Assembly: GCA_903929105.1 (NCBI GenBank)
Contig: CAIYTL010000276.1
Coordinates: 1-11,121, forward strand
Source of the DNA: an uncultured Micrococcales bacterium
Lineage (GTDB): Bacteria > Actinomycetota > Actinomycetes > Actinomycetales > Microbacteriaceae
DNA: 11,121 nucleotides
Direction: 5' to 3'
Positions 6,855-11,121 of the stretch are shown here, piece by piece. The first letter of the stretch is position 1. Each line of letters opens with the position of its first letter. The notes under the pieces are model-generated. The model did not search any database, was not told where the DNA came from, and saw nothing but the letters and a program-made list of their open reading frames with translations. The position numbers and the translations under genes are program-made.

Positions 6855-8288
6855 CTAGTCGTCTGTTGACTTGAAGTTGTCAGCTGCTTTCTTCATGCCG
6901 CGCCTAACTTTATTGCCAGCACGTTTGACGCCTTCGACGACTTCGTCTCGCAGGTCATCTAGCTTCTCTTGAACTTCTTCGAACCGATCATTTGCTCTGT
7001 CTCGAAGTTCAGACGCAGAAGCCCTCAACTCATTTGCACGAGCGCGAAGCTGAATTACTCGGTTGTGCAATGACTCATTCAACAACCCGATTGGTTGATC
7101 ATATGACTCAAGATTGTCATCGGTTGTGTTGTCGTCTGATTCACCGCGGTAAAGATTTTCAAAAATGTCGAGTGTGCGATTGATGTCGTGCGCCTGAATC
7201 AGGTGGAGTGAATTTTCGCTAAGTCTCTCTAACTCCGCGGCATCAGCCGTGAAGATGCGGTTCAAGCGGTCGGCGAACATTTCAACGTTGTCGGGTTCGA
7301 ATAGGTAACCGTTGTCACCGTCGTGAACAAGGTGTGGCAAAGCCATAGCGTCTGCTGCCACAACCGGGCGCCCCGAGGCCATGGCCTCCATAGTGGCGAT
7401 GCTTTGCAACTCGGCGATCGATGGCATTGCAAACACGGTGGCGCGCCCGTATGCAAGAGGAAGCTCCTGCTCGGTAACGTGGCCCAAGAATGTTACTCGG
7501 TCTGCGATGCCAAGCGAGGCTGCCAGTTCTGTTAGTGCTTTTCGCTCGCTGCCATCGCCCACGATTTCGACGAGAACTCCCAAAGAAGCAGGCAACAGCG
7601 CAACCGCTTTGAGCAGGTTGTGAATGTGCTTCTCGTAGTCAAGGCGACCAACAAACAACACTCGGGGCGGATGGTTCGATGTCGGTTCGGTGTTTGCAAA
7701 TTTAGATGCGTCGATGCCACAGCTAATCGCTAGCACTCCCCTGAGGCCAGAGGCTGCTTCAAGCAGATCTGCGGCTCGCCTTGTGGGCGTAGTTACGTAA
7801 TCTGCCAACCTCAATACGCGACCGGCATCTAGCCAGGCAAGCTTCATTGCGGTCTTTTTGAACCAGTTAGGAATCACCACTGTGTATCGAATCAGATTTT
7901 CAGGCATGATGTGGTTGGTTGCAACCAATCGAACACCTTGCTTTTTAGCGGCACGAGAAAGATAGCGACCAACAATCAGCTGAGATTGACTGTGAACCGC
8001 ATCTGGTGCGATTTCTTTGATCAACCGATTGGCACGTGGTTGAAAAGTGTATGGCCAGACATATCGAAGCGAAGCGTGAGGCCACCATCGAACCGATTTG
8101 ATTCTGTGAACAATTACTTCGACGCCATCGTGAGTTTCAAGAAAGCGCCCGTGGACTTTAGAAAAGGCTGGGGCAATAACGTGCACCTCGTGCCCTCGGC
8201 GAACAAGACCGCCAGCAAGGCGTTCTGCAAAGCGAGCTGCGCCATTGATGTCTGGCGGAAAAGTGTCACAACCGATGACGATACGCAT
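6855..8288 (-). CDS. GT4-family glycosyltransferase with charged helical C-terminal tail
   Basis: A 477-residue GT-B fold enzyme that transfers a sugar from a nucleotide donor, probably mannose or glucose onto an envelope lipid. The N-terminal acceptor domain opens MRIVIGCDTFPPDINGAARF, with the glycine-rich loop typical of GT4 enzymes. The C-terminal donor domain has VGRLDYEKH (Arg215, Lys220), VGDGSER (243-249) and the E-x7-E signature Glu293-Glu301 in the stretch AELQSIATMEAMASGRPVV. The GT4 core ends near residue 380. Residues about 405-470 are a highly charged predicted helix or coiled coil (LRARANELRASASELRDRA and onward) that GT4 enzymes normally lack; membrane association or oligomerisation is a guess. 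No clear ribosome binding site precedes the ATG, but the start lies 16 bases after the permease stop, so coupling is likely. It resembles the actinobacterial enzymes that mannosylate phosphatidylinositol or glycolipids; exact substrate unknown. Confidence 0.9.
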   Translation of the reverse strand: MRIVIGCDTFPPDINGAARFAERLAGGLVRRGHEVHVIAPAFSKVHGRFLETHDGVEVIVHRIKSVRWWPHASLRYVWPYTFQPRANRLIKEIAPDAVHSQSQLIVGRYLSRAAKKQGVRLVATNHIMPENLIRYTVVIPNWFKKTAMKLAWLDAGRVLRLADYVTTPTRRAADLLEAASGLRGVLAISCGIDASKFANTEPTSNHPPRVLFVGRLDYEKHIHNLLKAVALLPASLGVLVEIVGDGSERKALTELAASLGIADRVTFLGHVTEQELPLAYGRATVFAMPSIAELQSIATMEAMASGRPVVAADAMALPHLVHDGDNGYLFEPDNVEMFADRLNRIFTADAAELERLSENSLHLIQAHDINRTLDIFENLYRGESDDNTTDDNLESYDQPIGLLNESLHNRVIQLRARANELRASASELRDRANDRFEEVQEKLDDLRDEVVEGVKRAGNKVRRGMKKAADNFKSTDD

Positions 8289-8304
8289 GTTTAAGATTTT
8301 ACAG

Positions 8305-9234
8305 CTACAGCACTCGTCGCCGAGTCATGCGAGAGCGCAAGTTGCGGGCCAGGCGCATTTCTGGGTGAACGCGTGAAAGCAATAGAACCCCAGTGATAGC
8401 AAGGCCTCCGCACAGCAAAAAGGCCAAACTGTACCAGCCGCTGACGCCATCCATCTCACCCAAAATTGTTACACCGATGATTACTGCTACCAGCGGGTCA
8501 ATCACCGTGAGGCCAGCAATCACTAAATCAGGAGGGCCCGACGCATAGGCATTTTGAACGAACCAACCGCCGAGCGCCATTGCAACTATCAGTGAAAATG
8601 CGCAGAACACGGTTAGCCATTCAAAGTGTGCCTGTTCAATTCGCGCGATTACCACTTTGGCCAACGTCGCAACAAACCCATACAAAACACCTGTGCCAAC
8701 TATGTAAGTCAGTGCGTTGAAGCGTTTTCCGTACCTCAGAAATGCAAGACCAAAAACGATCAAGATCAAGACCAAAACGGCAAGAACTTGTCGCAGCTTG
8801 TTGTCATCGATTTGAGGCTCTGTTGCTGCTAGCGAGGCCGAAACAACGAAACCAGCGATACCCAATGTGCAGGCGCTAATAGCTAGCAGTGTGCCGCGGT
8901 TAAGTTTTGACTTGGTCATTCGCGCATTCAAGACAGAAGTGACAACCAGAGCTATGACACCAACTGGCTGAACCACGATGAGCGGTGCTAGGCCAAGCGC
9001 TGTTAGCTGCAAGAGCGTCGCCCCACCGAGCAAAATCGTTCCGGCAAGCCATCTGGGGCGCTTCATGACGCTCATTAGCTGTCGCAGGTTTAGGGCACTG
9101 CGAATGGTCGATTTTTGCCGATGGATTTTTTGCTGCAACCCGACCGCGTCATTTTGAAACTGGGCACCAAAAGACATTGCGATTGCGCCAAGTGCGGCAA
9201 GCGAAATCGCAAGAATGCGCGCCGTTTCAGCCAC
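8305..9234 (-). CDS. DMT/EamA-like multi-pass membrane permease
   Basis: About 309 residues from the chosen GTG, with roughly nine or ten hydrophobic segments: ILAISLAALGAIAMSFGAQFQ first, then LAGTILLGGATLLQLTALGL, LIVVQPVGVIALVVTSVL and a second half ending in AFLLCGGLAITGVLLLS. The duplicated five-helix pattern and the motif PLIVVQPVGV, with DPLVAVIIGVTILGE near the end, fit the drug/metabolite transporter superfamily (also called NIPA/EamA-like). The frame is open to an ATG at 9321, but that would overlap the divergent deformylase by 17 bases; GTG 9234 has GAAAGG 9 bases upstream and puts helix 1 close to the N-terminus. The cargo is unknown. Its tight pairing with the glycosyltransferase suggests moving a lipid-linked sugar or a related metabolite, which is inference. 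Confidence 0.82.
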   Translation of the reverse strand: MAETARILAISLAALGAIAMSFGAQFQNDAVGLQQKIHRQKSTIRSALNLRQLMSVMKRPRWLAGTILLGGATLLQLTALGLAPLIVVQPVGVIALVVTSVLNARMTKSKLNRGTLLAISACTLGIAGFVVSASLAATEPQIDDNKLRQVLAVLVLILIVFGLAFLRYGKRFNALTYIVGTGVLYGFVATLAKVVIARIEQAHFEWLTVFCAFSLIVAMALGGWFVQNAYASGPPDLVIAGLTVIDPLVAVIIGVTILGEMDGVSGWYSLAFLLCGGLAITGVLLLSRVHPEMRLARNLRSRMTRRRVL

Positions 9235-9243
9235 TTGCTCACG

Positions 9244-9249
9244 CCTTTC
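9244..9249 (-). promoter_or_regulatory. Ribosome binding site supporting the GTG start of the permease
   Basis: On the minus strand GAAAGG lies with its AGG 9 bases before GTG 9234. None of the three ATG codons further upstream in the same frame (9321, 9312, 9306) has a purine-rich stretch in front of it, and all lie at or beyond the start of the divergent deformylase gene. Confidence 0.5.
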
Positions 9250-9292
9250 AAGAACTCGCCAACTTCTGTCAATAAGACTACCCGTGTCACGA

Positions 9293-9298
9293 TAAATT
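9293..9298 (+). promoter_or_regulatory. Possible -10 element of a leaderless deformylase transcript
   Basis: TAAATT fits the actinobacterial -10 consensus TANNNT and ends 7 bases before the A of the deformylase ATG, which is where transcription would begin exactly at the start codon. No ribosome binding site precedes that ATG, as expected for a leaderless mRNA. A convincing -35 box was not found (CTGTCA at 9266-9271 is off-spacing). Confidence 0.4.
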
Positions 9299-9304
9299 TG
9301 ATGC

Positions 9305-9871
9305 ATGGCCATTCGCAGCATTCACATCACGGGCTCCCCCGTGCTTCACACTCGCGCAAACGAAGTCGATGTTTTCGACCGGCAGCTGTCGAAGCTAGTT
9401 CGTGACATGTATCAAACAATGGATGAAGCGCCGGGCGTCGGTCTAGCTGCACCACAAATAGGTGTTGGTTTGCGGGTATTCGTCTATGACTATGAAGATG
9501 CCGACGGCAACCCGGTTCGGGGCGAATTAATCAACCCTCAACTTGAAGTTGGCCCGATAAGCGAGGAGCCTGCCAGCACTGAAACCGAAGTAGAAGGTTG
9601 TTTGTCGGTTCCAGGCGAGAGGTTTGCTCTAAAACGTGCCGATTGGGTTCGAGTGACCGGTGTTGATCTAAAAAAGAGACCCGTGACCATCGAGGCCACC
9701 GGTTGGCTTGCCAGAATTTTTCAGCATGAGTTCGACCATCTTGAAGGAACCCTGTATGTCGACCGATTGGCGGAGCCATATGCTACTCAAGCGGCCAAAG
9801 TGATCAGTGCTCGCGGTTGGGGCCAGGCCGGCGTATCTTGGCTACCCGGTGTCGACAATTTAGAAGATTAG
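9305..9871 (+). CDS. def: Peptide deformylase
   Basis: This 188-residue metalloenzyme removes the formyl group from the N-terminal methionine of new proteins in the cytoplasm. All three signature motifs are intact: GVGLAAPQ (44-51), EGCLS (97-101, metal ligand Cys99) and QHEFDHLEG (140-148, metal ligands His141 and His145, catalytic Glu142). Length and the opening MAIRSIHITGSPVLHTRA fit the family and fix the start at 9305. The TAAATT box 7 bases upstream and the missing ribosome binding site suggest a leaderless transcript. It is divergent from the permease gene and ends 24 bases from the convergent response regulator, with no convincing terminator between. Bacteria of this group often carry more than one deformylase; whether this is the main one cannot be told here. 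Confidence 0.97.
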   Translation: MAIRSIHITGSPVLHTRANEVDVFDRQLSKLVRDMYQTMDEAPGVGLAAPQIGVGLRVFVYDYEDADGNPVRGELINPQLEVGPISEEPASTETEVEGCLSVPGERFALKRADWVRVTGVDLKKRPVTIEATGWLARIFQHEFDHLEGTLYVDRLAEPYATQAAKVISARGWGQAGVSWLPGVDNLED

Positions 9872-9895
9872 AAGCCTCAGAAGAACTGTGCTTGG

Positions 9896-10582
9896 CTAAA
9901 GGTTGAGACGTTGCGAGTCATACAGTGCCAAAGCTAACTGAGCCCTAGTGGCGAAGGCAAAGTGAATCAGTATTCGCCTAAAGAGCTGTCTCACCCTAAT
10001 GACCGAAAAACTCAGACTCTCGGCGATTTGTTTGTCGTCATGACCTGAGGCAAAGGCTTCAAGAACCGAGAGCGCGTTGGGCTCTAACGTTTCTATCGCC
10101 AAATTGAATTGCGCGTCATTACTTTTAGCAAGGGCAACGCCCTCAAATAGTTGATTTAGTGCCGATATATCTAGACTTTGGTCGACCAGTGAGCTGTTAC
10201 GAATGGCGGCAAGCAGTTGTTCAGCCCCTGACTCTTCGACTACGAAGTCAGCCGCGCCTGCACGCATTACCGCGATATCTAAGTCGACCGCAAAGAACGG
10301 TGCGGTTACGATCATCGTGGGCGGCCATTCCTCACGATCAAAGAATTCCTTGTTGATGGTTCGAACTAACCATGTTCCGTCGTTACCTGAGAGACGATGG
10401 TCAATAATCAGAACATCTAGCGTTAGATTCTCAATCGCAGCAAGTACTTCATCAGATGAAGAAGCCTCAAACACCACCTGCATGTCTTGCTGCGAGTTGA
10501 TGAGCATGCTCTTGCCAAAGCGAATGCTCGAATTCGGGTTACAAATGCCGACGCGCAGAATGTTGGCTGGTGACTTTGCCAT
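9896..10582 (-). CDS. NarL/LuxR-type response regulator with an altered receiver
   Basis: A 228-residue DNA-binding regulator. The N-terminal receiver (about 8-133) begins ILRVGICNPNSS and contains LIIDHRLSGNDG with the phosphoryl-acceptor position Asp61, and MIVTAP with the switch Thr93. The C-terminal LuxR helix-turn-helix (about 166-221) shows LEPNALSVLEAFASGHDDKQIAESL and RVRQLFRRILIHF. Against the usual receiver the acidic pair after strand 1 is Asn15-Pro16-Asn17 and the conserved lysine after strand 5 is Glu116, so metal and phosphate chemistry may be changed or lost. The gene follows the kinase with an 8-base gap and its AGG ribosome binding site overlaps the kinase stop codon, which means coupled translation. 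Its target genes are unknown. Confidence 0.9.
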   Translation of the reverse strand: MAKSPANILRVGICNPNSSIRFGKSMLINSQQDMQVVFEASSSDEVLAAIENLTLDVLIIDHRLSGNDGTWLVRTINKEFFDREEWPPTMIVTAPFFAVDLDIAVMRAGAADFVVEESGAEQLLAAIRNSSLVDQSLDISALNQLFEGVALAKSNDAQFNLAIETLEPNALSVLEAFASGHDDKQIAESLSFSVIRVRQLFRRILIHFAFATRAQLALALYDSQRLNL

Positions 10583-10589
10583 CAGATAA

Positions 10590-10593
10590 CCTA
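10590..10593 (-). promoter_or_regulatory. Ribosome binding site of the regulator fused to the kinase stop codon
   Basis: On the minus strand TAGG joins the kinase TAG stop to the AGG ribosome binding site of the response regulator, 7 bases before its ATG at 10582. Ribosomes ending the kinase would therefore stop directly on the start site of the regulator, a strong sign of coupled production of both partners. Confidence 0.65.
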
Positions 10594-11121
10594 TTTGATT
10601 TCGGCGGTGCCAGCGAGGTTTCGAAGCTGAGGAAATATGGCCGAAACGGTGAACCCTACACCGGGAACACTGGCGACTTCAATAGCGCCGCCATACAAAG
10701 CTGCTCGTTCACGCATCGCGGTAATGCTCGCCCCCGTGATCGGCTTCACCAATGCATCGAGGTCATCTTGAACGCCATAGCTGGTATCGATTTGCTCGCC
10801 GGCAACTTCAGCGATGGCTGATGCTGCGCGATTTGCTGTTTCAATTCCGTTGTCTTTGATTAAAACTTGCATGCCTTCGTCGACCCACGTGAAGTCCACC
10901 GAAACAGAAGCTCCCACGGGAACATGATCTTTAACATTTTCTAGAGCATCAAAAACCAATCGATAAATCGCTAATTCGGCGCCTTCGCTGATGGCAAATC
11001 GATTTCCGCTGTGCTTGAGATTCGCGGTGTAACCAAACTCGCGAAGCAAAACTATTTGCTCGTTGAGATCATCGATGCCTGGTGGAGCAGCCTGAATTCC
11101 CAGGTTGCGATTAAGTTGATC
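10591..11121 (-). CDS. Sensor histidine kinase, C-terminal ATPase part (N-terminus outside window)
   Basis: The frame is open to the window edge and gives the last 176 residues of a NarL-type kinase; the sensor and the phosphorylated histidine lie outside. The ATP-binding domain is clear: the N box YRLVFDALENVKDHV (Asn and His kept, the usual first Glu replaced by Asp), the G1 box VLIKDNG, and the G2 region ASITAMRERAALYGG followed by GVGFTVSAIFP. About 37 residues between G1 and G2 (from IETANRAAS to LVKPITG) are longer than the short lid of many kinases but are seen in actinobacterial relatives. The kinase should phosphorylate the response regulator that directly follows. The signal is unknown. 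A TTG at 11049 lies inside the domain and is not a true start. Confidence 0.87.
   Translation of the reverse strand, partial: DQLNRNLGIQAAPPGIDDLNEQIVLLREFGYTANLKHSGNRFAISEGAELAIYRLVFDALENVKDHVPVGASVSVDFTWVDEGMQVLIKDNGIETANRAASAIAEVAGEQIDTSYGVQDDLDALVKPITGASITAMRERAALYGGAIEVASVPGVGFTVSAIFPQLRNLAGTAEIK

Noticed and set aside
7323..8294. Plus-strand frames opposite the glycosyltransferase
   Set aside because: The minus-strand enzyme has full family motifs throughout; the antisense translations show none.
9267..9272. TTGACA-like -35 box on the minus strand for the permease
   Set aside because: No acceptable -10 hexamer lies 16-18 bases downstream before the start codon.
9872..9895. Terminator between the convergent deformylase and response regulator genes
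   Set aside because: Only a 4-bp AGCC/GGCT pairing with a long loop and no T-run; too weak to call.

Overview
The window looks like chromosomal DNA of an actinomycete, most likely a Microbacteriaceae-type bacterium with a moderate GC content (about half by eye), such as the small-genome freshwater lineages. I infer this from the protein style (deformylase, DMT permease, NarL-type two-component pair), GTG/TTG starts and a possibly leaderless gene. It is not a proven taxonomic placement.

Layout: nearly everything lies on the minus strand. Positions 1-6589 are one open reading frame with no stop inside the window. It encodes at least 2196 residues of a secreted animal-type haem peroxidase followed by RTX calcium-binding repeats, beta-sandwich modules and a lysine-rich tail that leaves the window. 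A 169-bp intergenic region (6590-6758) holds its ribosome binding site, a 13-bp perfect palindrome and a weak terminator for the tRNA gene beyond. A tRNA with anticodon CAT (6759-6835) follows. A two-gene unit sits at 6855-9234: a DMT/EamA-type permease and then a GT4 glycosyltransferase with a charged helical tail. Peptide deformylase (9305-9871, plus strand) is divergent from it. A NarL/LuxR response regulator (9896-10582) and the C-terminal part of its histidine kinase (10591-11121, cut by the window edge) converge on the deformylase.

The peroxidase is the remarkable item. It carries a signal peptide, the full set of catalytic residues of the myeloperoxidase superfamily, and an RTX tail. 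This architecture resembles large bacterial animal-type haem peroxidases, including those linked to Mn(II) oxidation. Copies of one small beta module interrupt its catalytic domain twice and recur in the tail. The glycosyltransferase and permease plausibly make and move a cell-envelope glycolipid. The two-component pair is tightly coupled, and its regulator has an eroded phosphorylation pocket. Nothing in the window shows that the two-component system controls the peroxidase.
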